Source: Flintibacter muris (GTDB taxonomy: Bacteria > Bacillota > Clostridia > Oscillospirales > Oscillospiraceae). Taken from it: a stretch of DNA of 64,000 nucleotides. The DNA is taken from assembly GCF_943192995.1 (NCBI RefSeq), contig NZ_CALPCP010000023.1, positions 1 to 64,000 of the forward strand, in the 5' to 3' direction. The position numbers and the translations under genes are program-made. Within the stretch, counting starts at the first letter, position 1; every line of letters starts with the position of its first letter. Shown here one piece after another: positions 35,048 to 45,466 of this stretch. The notes under the pieces were generated by a model. The model did not search any database. It was not told the DNA's origin and saw only the letters and a program-made list of their open reading frames with translations.

Positions 35048-36060
35048 AACATATCAGTAGAATTCCTGTTTCCGAGCGGGAGATATTGTTCCGAAATACT
35101 GCGGAAAAGTGCGGAATGAGTCCAGGCATTGTGGAAAAGGACTTCTGGGTCTGCTGGACGCTGGACTACCTGTTCCACGACTGCCCCTGGGCAGAGCATC
35201 TGGCCTTTAAGGGCGGTACCAGCCTGTCCAAATGCTTCGGGCTGATCCAGCGATTTTCCGAGGACATCGATTTGATCCTGGATTGGCGGCTGCTGGGGTA
35301 TGAAAAGGACGAGCCTTGGGCGGAGCGGAGTAAGACCCGGCAGGACAAATTCAACAAGGAAGCCAATGCCCGGACGGAGGAATTTTTGCGGGAGACCTTC
35401 TTACCGCAATTGCAGGCGGACTTTGGGAAGCTGTTGAATGACGGGTTTTCCCTCTATATCGAAGAGGACGATCCTCAGACGGTGTGCTTCGGCTATCCCA
35501 AGTCGTTTCAGGAGGGCAGTATCTTACCGGTGGTTCGGCTGGAGATCGGCGCACTGGCGGCCTGGACGCCCGCAAAACAAGTGGAAGTCGCCAGCTACGC
35601 CGCCCAGCAGTATCCCCAGGTGTTCGAGCATCCCACAACATCTATCCTCGCCGTGGCTCCGGAGCGTACCTTTTGGGAAAAGGTGACCATCCTGCACAAG
35701 GAGGCCTTCCGTACCAACGGGAGATTCCCCGCCCGCTATTCCCGGCACTACTATGACCTGTGGTGCATGGACAAATCCCCGGTCAAGTCCGCGGCGTATG
35801 GGGATCTGGCGTTGCTGGAGCGGGTGGTGCGGTTCAAGGAGCGGTTCTACCCGGCGGGTTCGGCCCACTATGAGCTGGCAAAACCGGGTACGATGCGGCT
35901 GCTGCCGCCAACGGACTGCCTGCCCCTCCTGCGGGAGGATTACGAGCATATGAAGAATATGATCTTTGGGGAAACGCCGGAATTTGAGGAAATCATGGAG
36001 TGCATGGAGCGGATGGAGGAGAAAATCAGTGGACTGGAATCTTGGAGTGAAGAGTTTTGA
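35044..36060 (+). CDS. AbiEii-type nucleotidyltransferase toxin
   Basis: ATG 35044 overlaps the antitoxin stop (ATGA). The 338-aa protein has the nucleotidyltransferase signature near residues 57-80: FKGGTSLSK followed by FSEDIDLIL, the Gly-Ser and Asp-x-Asp pair. Further conserved features are FWEKVTILHKEAF and a His-Tyr-Tyr-Asp segment (RHYYDLWCM). AbiEii/MenA-type enzymes add nucleotides to target RNA. Length is normal and key residues are present, so the toxin looks active. Confidence 0.88.
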   Translation: MKHISRIPVSEREILFRNTAEKCGMSPGIVEKDFWVCWTLDYLFHDCPWAEHLAFKGGTSLSKCFGLIQRFSEDIDLILDWRLLGYEKDEPWAERSKTRQDKFNKEANARTEEFLRETFLPQLQADFGKLLNDGFSLYIEEDDPQTVCFGYPKSFQEGSILPVVRLEIGALAAWTPAKQVEVASYAAQQYPQVFEHPTTSILAVAPERTFWEKVTILHKEAFRTNGRFPARYSRHYYDLWCMDKSPVKSAAYGDLALLERVVRFKERFYPAGSAHYELAKPGTMRLLPPTDCLPLLREDYEHMKNMIFGETPEFEEIMECMERMEEKISGLESWSEEF

Positions 36061-36429
36061 GCTTCAATAGAAACTTGTAAGTGCATTCCAATGTTTGATT
36101 CTCTACTGGACAAAAATGTGAATTTCCGTAGTTTTGCCCCGTAAATCCGGGACAGCATCTTATGCCAATTCCGCTGGTGGAGCAGGGGCTAATCACGCTC
36201 TCTGTCGGAGGAGCCCAGAGATCCTAAGCAAAGGTATAACAGCAACACAATCGATATTGGAGACGATAACGCTACAGGATCTTTCTGCAGTAAACACTCC
36301 GCAGAGCATTTTATCCACAATTCAGCAAAAGACGAGAAGCAGACTGCGCCGCAGCCTACCTCTCGTCTTTTGCTTCCGCCTAAAACTGTATATGCCCCCA
36401 ACACTTCCAATCAAATGCCTGCGTTTCTC
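36061..36429. other. Intergenic stretch between AbiE and helicase operon
   Basis: About 370 bases between convergent genes, no supported gene on either strand. It contains one long terminator-like hairpin near 36326-36374, listed separately. Confidence 0.4.
36326..36374. terminator. Convergent terminator hairpin
   Basis: AGCAAAAGACGAGA pairs with TCTCGTCTTTTGCT around a 21-base loop, about 55 bases after the helicase stop. Arms are perfect over 14 bp; the T content is within the arm. Confidence 0.65.
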
Positions 36430-39400
36430 TTAAAAGGAGTCCATAATCTTCTGCACAGCATACGGCTTTGCGTATTTCAGGCAGCCATTACTGATATAAA
36501 TCTTACCCGCGTTAGCCGGCTCTGCCCACATGGCAGGGTATACGACCAATCTCTTTTTCTGAAGTCCATGGGACAGAATAACCCCTTCCGCATCCTGCCA
36601 CACCCTGCACCCCGAGTCCTCCAGAATGCGCCTCAACGGAGACAGATAGCTCTTCTGCGCCTCTGGCGAGAGCTCATTTGCAAGACTGCCGTCTATTCCC
36701 CATTTCAAGAGATCCAGTGCCGCAAAGCGGTCCAGCATGCCATGAACAAATTGGTTTCTATAATGTTTCAAGCAGTTGTGACAGGAAGACTGACAATCAC
36801 AATCATTTAGCAAAAGCTCCGTCTTTCTAAGCAGCTTTCCGATTTCCCTTGCCACCCTGACAGCATACCCCGCACCACTGGAAAGGTTATCGTACAAATA
36901 AATATCCGCAAAGAAACCGGATGTGTTCGCTCGCAGTCGATATCCTGTAACCAGCTCCGAGAACTCGATGTCCAGCTCTTTGCTGGCCGCCAAACGCAGC
37001 GCCTCTGCCAAAGATTGCGCCGCCCGCTCCAGCCATGGGTTGTCCTTTCTGCGCGTGTCAATTCTGCGCGGATCCAGCGCAAATTCTAAAACAAGCATGT
37101 CCGTGATAAAATCATAGCCCAAATTTACATTGACGGTATTGATATGGCCGCAGGGAGCTTGGGCATATGCTGAACGATAGGGCCGGCCCACTTCCTTTCC
37201 TTTAACCCGGAAGACGCTCCGATCGCGCCCAGGCATAGCTGCACCGCAATCCGCACAAACCGCAAAGCCTTGGTCGGAGGGGCCGCGGTTCATCATGATA
37301 ATCCGCTGATTCGCACGAGATGCCAAACGAATATGGGCGCAGTGATTGACCGGATGCATCTCATCTCCGTCCGGCAGGGTGGAATAGAAGGGTGGCTGTG
37401 CATAGGAGTATTCCTCTGTCAATTGCGCATTTTGGATCGATGTAGCATTCCGCGGCGCAAATCCCCAGGGACGCAACATCTGCCGGTCACGCTCCAAATT
37501 TTTGCTGCCGCAGAAGGGACATATCTGCACAGAGTCCTCTTCCAGGCCAAACCAGTTGCAGTCCCGGCAAACCAACACATTCTTCAGGTAGTTTCCATCT
37601 TCCATAAAGGCGCGCGCCGGACTCAGCGCCCGGCCCTTACGGCGCTCACTGCCAGGATAGTACAGTCCACCGATCTGATAGGTCTGCTTATCCACCACAA
37701 TGGAACGCCCCGGCGCATACTCGCTGATAGCCATGTCCAGACCACGGTCCGGTTGATAGGCCAATCGCTTGTAGGAACTCTCAGGATCAAAAATATATGT
37801 GCTGATCACATTTTTGGGGAAAGAGTATGTGGGAATGGCCCCATCCTCATAGAGCGCGTCCAACAGAGACTTTGCATTTGCCAAACTACCATCTTCCCGA
37901 ACGCCAAACAACTCAGGGTGCTGGTCACATTTCGCTTTCATTTGCGAAAATGCCTTTGATAAGACATCGAACAGCGTCGCGGGATCAATCTTTGCGCCAT
38001 GAGGCACCAGGATACTGTCCTCTGCAAAACTGCCGCTATGAGCAAATGCCAAGAAATCCTCCAGATACTCATCTAAAAACCGGGCAGCCGGCAGCGTGTC
38101 CAGACTTGTAGGATCGTCAGCTCGCCTTTGCATTCCTAAGAACTCCTGGAGCAGAACCATACTCAAATGCCGCTGGAGCAGCTTTTCACTTGTAATGTCA
38201 ATCCAGGGCCTGCGCGGGTCCCCTCGGAACATCGGCGTTGGATCCCGGAAGTACAGCGTATCGTGCGGACCGTCCTCGCAGAAGGTTATGATTGTAGAGA
38301 GGCTGGATCCTCTTCGCCCCGCACGGCCAGCGCGCTGCTGGTAGTTCTCCCGCATTGGCGGAACATTCCGCAGTCCTACCGCCACCAGAGAGCCGATATC
38401 AATACCTACTTCCATGGTTGTTGTGCTGCTCAAAATATCGATCGGCGTCTCATCCGCTCTATCAGACGAGTTTCCCTTTTGCCCGTTGCTGTTGTCATGG
38501 ATCTGGATCAAATCCTGAAAGCGAAGCTCATATTGCTCTGTGCGGGACCAATATTCATCCCGCTGGTCTTTATGGGAAAGCTGGGCCGTGTGTTCCTCTG
38601 TATCAATGATCCGAATGGGCTTTCCTTCCAGAGCATCCTCCACGGGCTTGCGCCAAAAGTGCAGCGCGTCGTATTCCTGTCCTGTCATGGGATGGATTTC
38701 CCCTCCGTGACAGCAAGGGCACTGCCCCTTAAGCAGGTAGGGTGTGATCTCCGTACATTTCTCGCACCGATACCAGGTGTGATCCATGCCGAAGCGCGGG
38801 CGGATCTGCGTCATGTCCACATAGAGCTTTCCATTATCAGGCCGTGCGCACTCCAGAAAGCGCTCTCTAAGAACGCGCTTCCAAATATCCGCCACAGGAT
38901 CCTTTTTCTCCCATCCCATGATCTTTCGGATATTTTCAGAAAAATCCCAGTCCTTGTCAAGCCCGTATCCGCCGTAAAGCGGGCGAACCTCCATACGCAC
39001 ATTATCATCAATGGTGTGGCCCAAGGCAGTCGCCTTATCGCAAATGGAGATGATCCAGGCATTGAACAGTTCCAGGAATTCCTCCTCTGAAACAGTAACA
39101 CCCTGTTCTTTCAGATCCTCCATAGCGTTATCCAATGCGTCCTCCGTGGGCTCCAACCAGCTAACAGCCGAATCGTAGAGCGTGTTGTACCCGCCGCAGA
39201 ACATGCGTAGCAGGGCTTCCTGCATTTGGATCGGTGCATTATTCAGCGTCAGCTCCGGTATATACGTCCTTCCGCGTCGAGTCTTGCGCTCGCAGTCCTT
39301 TTTTACCTTCTCACAGTCGTCTACAAATTTGGAGCGGTCAGTCCCATAGAAGATCCGCAGCTCTTGACGTGCGGCGGACAAAACGAAGTAACCGTAAAAC

Positions 39401-41763
39401 CGGTCCATGGATGCTTCGCTCCCGGCATGCTCCATTTCGTTAATGGCCAAGGCGAACAGCTGACGGATTGCTGTATCATCGGACGCCTCAGACATGTCCC
39501 GTGCCAATCTGGCTGCTCTTTGGCGGCTATCTGAGAAAAGCAGGACCTTACGTCCCTGGTTCGGAAGATGTACCGGGTCCTGATCCTTCCCGGGAACCGG
39601 GGGCTGTTCTTGAAACTGCGTTTTAATCAGATTGAAGAAAGACTGGTTGCCTCTGGTGCTAAAGGAGGTCAACTGTGTGCTGGAGAGCAGATGATCACAG
39701 TGAGGACACTTGTACCAGGTGTAAACGCCGGGCCGCCCGGAGGTCCTGAAGTCGGAATAGTACAGCTTGCGGATACCGGGTTTTCCCGCCTGTGCATCGT
39801 CCCGGAGGTAGAGGAATCCGCTCTTGACGTCCAAATAACAGGGCTTGATCGCAGATTTTCCCTGTCCTTTGATTGGCGGTGTGCCCTCGGGCGGAAGATA
39901 CAGATGGACCTCCTTCATGCGTTGGTCGATGATCTGTCCGGGATAGCGCCAAAGATATGTGCTGCCGTCCGCGTTAGTGACATTCTCTATAATGTAACCT
40001 TTAAAGAACAGTGCGCCGCAGCGGCGATCATTGTAAAGCTCATAGACGGTGGAACCGCACTCCGGGCAGACCAGATCCTTGTCTGTCAGGAAAATCTCCC
40101 CCAGCGTCAGTCCACCCTCCGTGTGGGAATGGGGACACTCCGGGTTGGCACAGGCATAAACGCCCTTGATCCCCTTAAACAACATGTGCATCCGGGCAGG
40201 AAACAACACGGCGTTTTTCTCATTTCGGGCCAAGGGAATCATTGCCAACAATACGCTGACAGCTGTCAATGCCTCCTCTTCTGTGGCCTCCGTGAAAATG
40301 TTTCGCGCCAGCTCCAGCAGGGAGATAGCCGCTCCACGGCACTGGCGGATCATCTCATAAAATGGACGGTAGGAAATCAGATGAGCGTACATCCAAGCAT
40401 ATGCCGTCTCTGCCTTGGAAAATGGTGCAGGTGTGTCTGGAACACTGGCCCAGAAGCGATTCAGCGCTGCCAGACGCCCCTCCTCCGTCTCCTCAAACTC
40501 TGCCGCTGTGCAGGAGAGGAACCGATCAATGGGAATGTCGTATTTCATCTTCCCCTCGATCTTCTCCAACGTTCCGGTAAAGAACCGAAAGCTGTCCGCA
40601 GAGTCCGCCGCAGTCAACTCCTGGGCAAAGCGCTTGATAAAAGCCCTGTCCTCTTCACTGCGATTAGGCATACTGGCTGTTGTCAGAATAAACTGGACTC
40701 GCTGGCGGGAAATACCCAGCTTATAGAAGAGGCGGCGAATCAAAAGGGCCACTTCCCCACCGGCAGAACCCTTGTACATATGGGCCTCATCAATGATGAA
40801 TAGCAGCTTGTGGGACGGGTCGCTGTCCAGCCACGCCTTGGTGCTTTCCCAAATTTTCTCCTCCCGGGGCCGAAACAGCATATACTCCAGCATGGAGTAG
40901 TTGGTAATCAGGATATCCGGGCAAAATTGCTGCATCTCAAAACGTGTGATCAGCTCTGCGTCCTCCGGGTCAGGCACATGACGGCTGTCATGGAGTCTCT
41001 GCAGGAAAGCTTCCATGTCTGCCTTGGCCGGGATTCTTCCCTCCCGTGTCAATACCTCAAAATAGGCCCACTCGCTTTCCGTCTGCGGGAAGGACATCCG
41101 TGCCAGCGTTTTTTCCAGCATATGATCTTGGGCGCTCTGAGGCGCTACCCCCGGGTAAGGCGTCCGACCGGTATACATTCCAAACTGAGGGCGCCTGGAG
41201 TTCTTCCCACAGGTGTCCCGGAAGATCCGCACAAATTCGCCCTTCGCATCCCCAATTAGGCGCCGCAGCCTGCCCACCTGATCGGAGACCAGGGCGTTCA
41301 TGGGATACATGACGATGATCCGCACACCTCGAATATCCCACGTCTGTGGAGAATCATGGGCCTCAGCCGTCAGTTTGGCCAGCAGCGGCCACATGAAGCA
41401 CTCTGTCTTACCGGAACCCGTGCCAGTGGACACGAGCAGGTCATTCCCGGCAGCAGCCGCGTCCAGGGCCTCCAACTGATGACGGAAAGGGGATGGATAT
41501 ACGCCCAGTCCCGTCTGGGAAAGCTGAACAAAAAAGTCCTCCTGCCACCGGGGCAAGTTTTTTAGTGTACGAAGGCCATCCGGTACGCTTTCATAGGCGG
41601 GAGAGGACTCAATAAAGGGCTTTTGATACAGCAACCCCTCTTCATCCAGCCGACTGCCAACTGTGGAAAGCAGTAGCGGTGACTTCCCGAAATACTGGGC
41701 CTTGATGTAATCCTCCAGCTCCGAACGAAGCTGCTTATGAATGGAATTGGCTCCATTTGACAT
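36430..41763 (-). CDS. Giant DEAH helicase with DUF1998/MZB zinc domain
   Basis: I start at ATG 41763, eight bases after AGAGGA, giving 1777 aa. Superfamily 2 motifs are complete: Walker A STGTGSGKT (about 112-120), DEAH (about 325-328), TTASMP, VGIDIGS and QRAGRAGRRG. Several Cys4 ribbons interrupt the protein (CPHSH then CPECG; YKCPHCD; CEKCTE with CPCC; CRDCNW with CPFCG; CADCG). The C-terminus has the DUF1998 signature CDCQSSCHNCLKHYRN. This composition resembles DruE of Druantia and DrmA/DrmB of DISARM, but the partners differ. It is the last gene of a four-gene operon and overlaps nothing harmful to reading. Probably an ATP-driven DNA-translocating effector or scanner. Confidence 0.85.
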   Translation of the reverse strand: MSNGANSIHKQLRSELEDYIKAQYFGKSPLLLSTVGSRLDEEGLLYQKPFIESSPAYESVPDGLRTLKNLPRWQEDFFVQLSQTGLGVYPSPFRHQLEALDAAAAGNDLLVSTGTGSGKTECFMWPLLAKLTAEAHDSPQTWDIRGVRIIVMYPMNALVSDQVGRLRRLIGDAKGEFVRIFRDTCGKNSRRPQFGMYTGRTPYPGVAPQSAQDHMLEKTLARMSFPQTESEWAYFEVLTREGRIPAKADMEAFLQRLHDSRHVPDPEDAELITRFEMQQFCPDILITNYSMLEYMLFRPREEKIWESTKAWLDSDPSHKLLFIIDEAHMYKGSAGGEVALLIRRLFYKLGISRQRVQFILTTASMPNRSEEDRAFIKRFAQELTAADSADSFRFFTGTLEKIEGKMKYDIPIDRFLSCTAAEFEETEEGRLAALNRFWASVPDTPAPFSKAETAYAWMYAHLISYRPFYEMIRQCRGAAISLLELARNIFTEATEEEALTAVSVLLAMIPLARNEKNAVLFPARMHMLFKGIKGVYACANPECPHSHTEGGLTLGEIFLTDKDLVCPECGSTVYELYNDRRCGALFFKGYIIENVTNADGSTYLWRYPGQIIDQRMKEVHLYLPPEGTPPIKGQGKSAIKPCYLDVKSGFLYLRDDAQAGKPGIRKLYYSDFRTSGRPGVYTWYKCPHCDHLLSSTQLTSFSTRGNQSFFNLIKTQFQEQPPVPGKDQDPVHLPNQGRKVLLFSDSRQRAARLARDMSEASDDTAIRQLFALAINEMEHAGSEASMDRFYGYFVLSAARQELRIFYGTDRSKFVDDCEKVKKDCERKTRRGRTYIPELTLNNAPIQMQEALLRMFCGGYNTLYDSAVSWLEPTEDALDNAMEDLKEQGVTVSEEEFLELFNAWIISICDKATALGHTIDDNVRMEVRPLYGGYGLDKDWDFSENIRKIMGWEKKDPVADIWKRVLRERFLECARPDNGKLYVDMTQIRPRFGMDHTWYRCEKCTEITPYLLKGQCPCCHGGEIHPMTGQEYDALHFWRKPVEDALEGKPIRIIDTEEHTAQLSHKDQRDEYWSRTEQYELRFQDLIQIHDNSNGQKGNSSDRADETPIDILSSTTTMEVGIDIGSLVAVGLRNVPPMRENYQQRAGRAGRRGSSLSTIITFCEDGPHDTLYFRDPTPMFRGDPRRPWIDITSEKLLQRHLSMVLLQEFLGMQRRADDPTSLDTLPAARFLDEYLEDFLAFAHSGSFAEDSILVPHGAKIDPATLFDVLSKAFSQMKAKCDQHPELFGVREDGSLANAKSLLDALYEDGAIPTYSFPKNVISTYIFDPESSYKRLAYQPDRGLDMAISEYAPGRSIVVDKQTYQIGGLYYPGSERRKGRALSPARAFMEDGNYLKNVLVCRDCNWFGLEEDSVQICPFCGSKNLERDRQMLRPWGFAPRNATSIQNAQLTEEYSYAQPPFYSTLPDGDEMHPVNHCAHIRLASRANQRIIMMNRGPSDQGFAVCADCGAAMPGRDRSVFRVKGKEVGRPYRSAYAQAPCGHINTVNVNLGYDFITDMLVLEFALDPRRIDTRRKDNPWLERAAQSLAEALRLAASKELDIEFSELVTGYRLRANTSGFFADIYLYDNLSSGAGYAVRVAREIGKLLRKTELLLNDCDCQSSCHNCLKHYRNQFVHGMLDRFAALDLLKWGIDGSLANELSPEAQKSYLSPLRRILEDSGCRVWQDAEGVILSHGLQKKRLVVYPAMWAEPANAGKIYISNGCLKYAKPYAVQKIMDSF

Positions 41764-41767
41764 ATGA

Positions 41768-42811
41768 TCATTCCTCTGTAAATTGATAGCCGATCTGCTC
41801 CAAGACACCCTTTACGACCTGAAATGCTTCAAGGCTGAACACGCCTCTATAATTGCTGGAAAAGCTGGAAAGAGACAAGGGCCAGCTGTAAAGTCTGATC
41901 CAATAGAGTTCTGCCGGCGGAAAAAACGGTACAAATACAGCTTGGACGATCGTTCCATCGACTCTGTATCGAATTGCCGGCAGTTGAGCGTAATGTGCCA
42001 GACAGGCATGCACAACGGTGCAAAACGACATACCGTCGTAAAAAGGATCATTGACCAGCCAGTGTGGAAGCTGACTGCCCAGGAGCTGTCCATTCTCTAT
42101 GCGGTACAGATAATACAGCCGTCCACCCGGCTGCCCCAACCGGGCAATGGACACGTCGATGCCTTTGGAAGGTGTACGATTCCATCGAAACAGGGTCGTA
42201 TGGGACAAATACTCCGCGCTCTCCCCCGCATACAGCGGTGACCAAGCGGCATTGGATACCAGCGCTGACCAGAGCGCAGAGAGCGTGCCCTCCTGCAGAC
42301 CAAACATCTCCTCCACGGATGGATAGAGGACCGCTCCTTCAAAGGCGCTGCTCTCTGGCCAATATGCACCCAAACCGCTGATATACTGCTGCCTTTCCAA
42401 GGGCATTCCCCGTTCAAGCTGCACACCGTCCTTCCTGGCCATACCGGGCGCTGCTGATGTAATCCGATAGGCGGTGTGGTAGATGCAGCCGGTTTTCAGA
42501 AAAATATCGTAGCTCTCGTCGCATAGAGTCTTCGGTTCTGCTGCAAAAAAAGTATGGAGTTCCGGATACAACGCCAGATAACTGTCCAGGATCTCGCGGA
42601 TCCTTCCCTTGAAGTGCGCAATGGATATGGGCTCACCGACTTCAGGGGTCACTTCGTCTTCCTCAAGGTCATCTGACAGACTGGCCAGGGCCATCCGCCC
42701 GAGCAGACTATATACTACCCGCGCCTTCCATCGCTCATCGGACTCCTTGCCGCCTCGCACAATATGGTATGTGTTGGCAATCGTATCCAGCAGCTTGTTA
42801 TACTTGTTCAT
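41768..42811 (-). CDS. Unknown protein of helicase operon, 347 aa
   Basis: ATG 42811 overlaps the stop of the 881-aa gene (ATGA), and its own stop lies four bases from the helicase start. The protein is soluble, with an N-terminal helical part (1-110) and a Tyr/Trp-rich C-terminal part. I recognise no domain or catalytic motif. Its strict coupling with both neighbours says it works in the same complex, perhaps as adaptor between the P-loop-like protein and the helicase. Confidence 0.75.
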   Translation of the reverse strand: MNKYNKLLDTIANTYHIVRGGKESDERWKARVVYSLLGRMALASLSDDLEEDEVTPEVGEPISIAHFKGRIREILDSYLALYPELHTFFAAEPKTLCDESYDIFLKTGCIYHTAYRITSAAPGMARKDGVQLERGMPLERQQYISGLGAYWPESSAFEGAVLYPSVEEMFGLQEGTLSALWSALVSNAAWSPLYAGESAEYLSHTTLFRWNRTPSKGIDVSIARLGQPGGRLYYLYRIENGQLLGSQLPHWLVNDPFYDGMSFCTVVHACLAHYAQLPAIRYRVDGTIVQAVFVPFFPPAELYWIRLYSWPLSLSSFSSNYRGVFSLEAFQVVKGVLEQIGYQFTEE

Positions 42812-45453
42812 TGCGTTTCACCCAAAAATGCGCGAATCAATGCTTGCGTGTCCTTGGAAAGGCCTCCTTCATCTTCCGTACCCTCCAAAATTGCATCTGC
42901 TTTCCCTGTGACGTATGCGTAGGGCAGTGCACCGAACAATACATCATAGTCTGGCTCATCCCGGCCCAAGAGCGCCTTCATATCCGCCAACATCTGTTGC
43001 AGCTGGTTCCGCAGCATTGCTGGCATAGGAAGCTTCTTTGCCAAATGGAGCTTCTTCTGTGGCTTTGTACGGTCATATCCTCGGAAATCCGCACCAAAAC
43101 AGCCGCCTACATATTTGCCGGATGCGGGCTGATCCACAAACAGCTCCGTCAATACCGGTACTACATAGTTGTATAACCCTTTGGGCTCAATCAACAAGTC
43201 CTCCGCAAAGGGGTGTACCGCAAGGATCAGCTTGTCTTTTTGTGCGGTGAAATCTGGGATATGACTGATCCACCCGGTATTGATCGGGTCCAGCAAAACA
43301 ATGACCCGGCCCTCATCGTTCATACATTGCTCCGTTGCATCTGGATCATATGCACCTTCACAGCGGAGGATCGATGCGGTTCTGCCAAACAAGGCTGCAG
43401 ACAGGGCATCAGCAATGCCACGGCCATTGGGCCCCGCTAACAGCAGAGGCGTCCGCAAAACATAAGCCACATATAAAAATGCGGCTAGCATGGATGTGCG
43501 TCCCTCTATAACGCCGGCCTCTTCCAGCCCATCCTGGAGTGTGCATATTGCATCCCAGTCTTCGTGGTGTTCGCTGCTGTCTGCATCCAGCTTTTTGCCT
43601 GGCATGAATTGATCCTGAGCTGCAGGTACATTTGGTGCGGCAGCCGCAGAGCCATGGAACGCCATCTCGCAAATAAACTCCGCCGCCTTTTCCCGAGCCG
43701 CTGCGATGCGTGCAGCAACCTGCTCCTCCACATCCGCAGCTAGCTGCTGCTGTTGGTCAATCTCTGCCGCCAAGGCGTCCCGGCGCTTCTCCAACTGCTG
43801 CTGTTCCATAACTAACAGGTCACACTGTTTTCTCTGCTGCTGGGCTTTGAGCGTTATCTGTGCAAGATCCTCCTGAGCCTGAGCCAGCTGTTTCTCATGT
43901 TCCTGCCGCCACTTCTCCTCATTCAAAGACCGGCATCTCTCTATCAGTTCAGGACTGCACTCCACGGCGGCGCAAAGAAGCCTGCTCTCCACGTCCGTCC
44001 CTTGTAAATAGGTTTCAGCACATTGAACAAATTTATCAGCATAGCTCTTGGCCTCCTCCAGGGAGCAGCCGCAGGACGCTGCGATCTCCTGGTAAAGATC
44101 TGTTGCAGGCAGCTCCTGGAGGAATGCCCGAAATTCCCTTGCCTCCCGAATAGTCCCGCGCTCCTTCAGCTTCGCAATGGGAGAGCGCTGGAGGATAAGC
44201 TCCTTCACCGTCTCCAAAGGATCCCGGATCGGTAATAGCTTACTGGGCATCCCCAGATGAATCCGGCAGAAAAAGCTCCAGTCCCGGACTTTTACGATCT
44301 CTTGCTCGCAGAATTTATACAGAGGAAGTTTTGTGACGCTTGACTTCAATTTAGCAGTCCCGTTTTCCTCTACAATATCAGACTTCCGGCAAAGCAAGCC
44401 GATATATTCACTGTCAGCAGAAACGGCATATAGCGCTCTCTCCCCATCAGGGATATGGGCAATCCCTTGGCACAAATATTCTTTCAAATCCTCCATGGTC
44501 TGGCAATTGGGCACCACAATGATCTGGATAGGCGCGTGACTTGGCAAAAATGCAGAAACAATGTAATCAAGCCTATCCGGATTATAATTGGGCTCCGTTC
44601 TCCACGCCCAAATTCCGATGTAATTTTCCTGTTTAGAACGATCTTTCGTATATAGAATGTCCCTTTGGGGAAATCCGTTTTGCTTCTGCGTCTGAATGGA
44701 GCCATCCACAATATCAGCCATTCGGTACAATTCCAAGCTGTTTCCACTGGGTATTCCCACACGACACAGAGATGTAAAGGGGAGATCATCATCTACAGGA
44801 ATTTCGGTAGAAGTATCTGCATAGGAAGCCAGCCTTTGAAAATCGGCCAGTTTTTGCTCACTTTCTTCGTATTGCTTCTGTACAGCGGCACATTGTGCCC
44901 GGAGTTTCTCGCAGGCTTCCCCTTCCTGTGTCAATTTTTTCTGAATTTTAGCAATTTCACCTCTAAGATGCTCCAGCTCCGCTGATGAGTCTCCGTTTCG
45001 CGTAGCTTCTGCCTCTGCTGCATCTGCAAGCTTCTCTCTTGCTTCAATCTCAACAATTGCGCTTTGCACCAATGCGGCATACTCCGGAGAATACGCATCG
45101 CCGGAAAGTCTAAAGTATAGATCCAAGTGTTCGTGAAAATCACTTTTCGGCAAGGCATGGATCAGTGCTGTATGTATATCTTCCCCGGCATCCGCAAAAA
45201 GAGAGATTTGCTTGTTCAAGATATTAAGAAGTGCCTGGACGGATGAATTCAACAGATCTGATATAAACGGATCATTTCCACGATTGACGACGATCCGCTT
45301 GATCTCTGCAAGAGGCACCTTCTCCGGGCGGAACTTGGACAATTTGTTGAAGTTTTTGGGAGCCATTTTGAAGCAGTCTCTAAAATGTTTCAGTGGGATC
45401 AAATCGCAAAGCACACACAGCTCTTCGTTCGTTAATCTCGAAATATAGTCCAC
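42808..45453 (-). CDS. Coiled-coil protein with degenerate P-loop, 881 aa
   Basis: The protein has an N-terminal helical region, a coiled coil near 145-225, a beta-rich middle and a second long Gln/Glu-rich coiled coil near 525-605. Last comes a domain opening LRTPLLLAGPNGRGIADALSAALFG (in the 665-690 region). That looks like a Walker A loop in an AAA context, but it lacks the Lys-Ser/Thr; VIVLLDP about 40 residues later resembles a Walker B strand. So it may bind but not hydrolyse nucleotide, or be a structural relic. McrB-like or clamp-like partner of the helicase is an inference. Confidence 0.75.
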   Translation of the reverse strand: MDYISRLTNEELCVLCDLIPLKHFRDCFKMAPKNFNKLSKFRPEKVPLAEIKRIVVNRGNDPFISDLLNSSVQALLNILNKQISLFADAGEDIHTALIHALPKSDFHEHLDLYFRLSGDAYSPEYAALVQSAIVEIEAREKLADAAEAEATRNGDSSAELEHLRGEIAKIQKKLTQEGEACEKLRAQCAAVQKQYEESEQKLADFQRLASYADTSTEIPVDDDLPFTSLCRVGIPSGNSLELYRMADIVDGSIQTQKQNGFPQRDILYTKDRSKQENYIGIWAWRTEPNYNPDRLDYIVSAFLPSHAPIQIIVVPNCQTMEDLKEYLCQGIAHIPDGERALYAVSADSEYIGLLCRKSDIVEENGTAKLKSSVTKLPLYKFCEQEIVKVRDWSFFCRIHLGMPSKLLPIRDPLETVKELILQRSPIAKLKERGTIREAREFRAFLQELPATDLYQEIAASCGCSLEEAKSYADKFVQCAETYLQGTDVESRLLCAAVECSPELIERCRSLNEEKWRQEHEKQLAQAQEDLAQITLKAQQQRKQCDLLVMEQQQLEKRRDALAAEIDQQQQLAADVEEQVAARIAAAREKAAEFICEMAFHGSAAAAPNVPAAQDQFMPGKKLDADSSEHHEDWDAICTLQDGLEEAGVIEGRTSMLAAFLYVAYVLRTPLLLAGPNGRGIADALSAALFGRTASILRCEGAYDPDATEQCMNDEGRVIVLLDPINTGWISHIPDFTAQKDKLILAVHPFAEDLLIEPKGLYNYVVPVLTELFVDQPASGKYVGGCFGADFRGYDRTKPQKKLHLAKKLPMPAMLRNQLQQMLADMKALLGRDEPDYDVLFGALPYAYVTGKADAILEGTEDEGGLSKDTQALIRAFLGETQ

Positions 45454-45466
45454 TATAATCTCTCCT

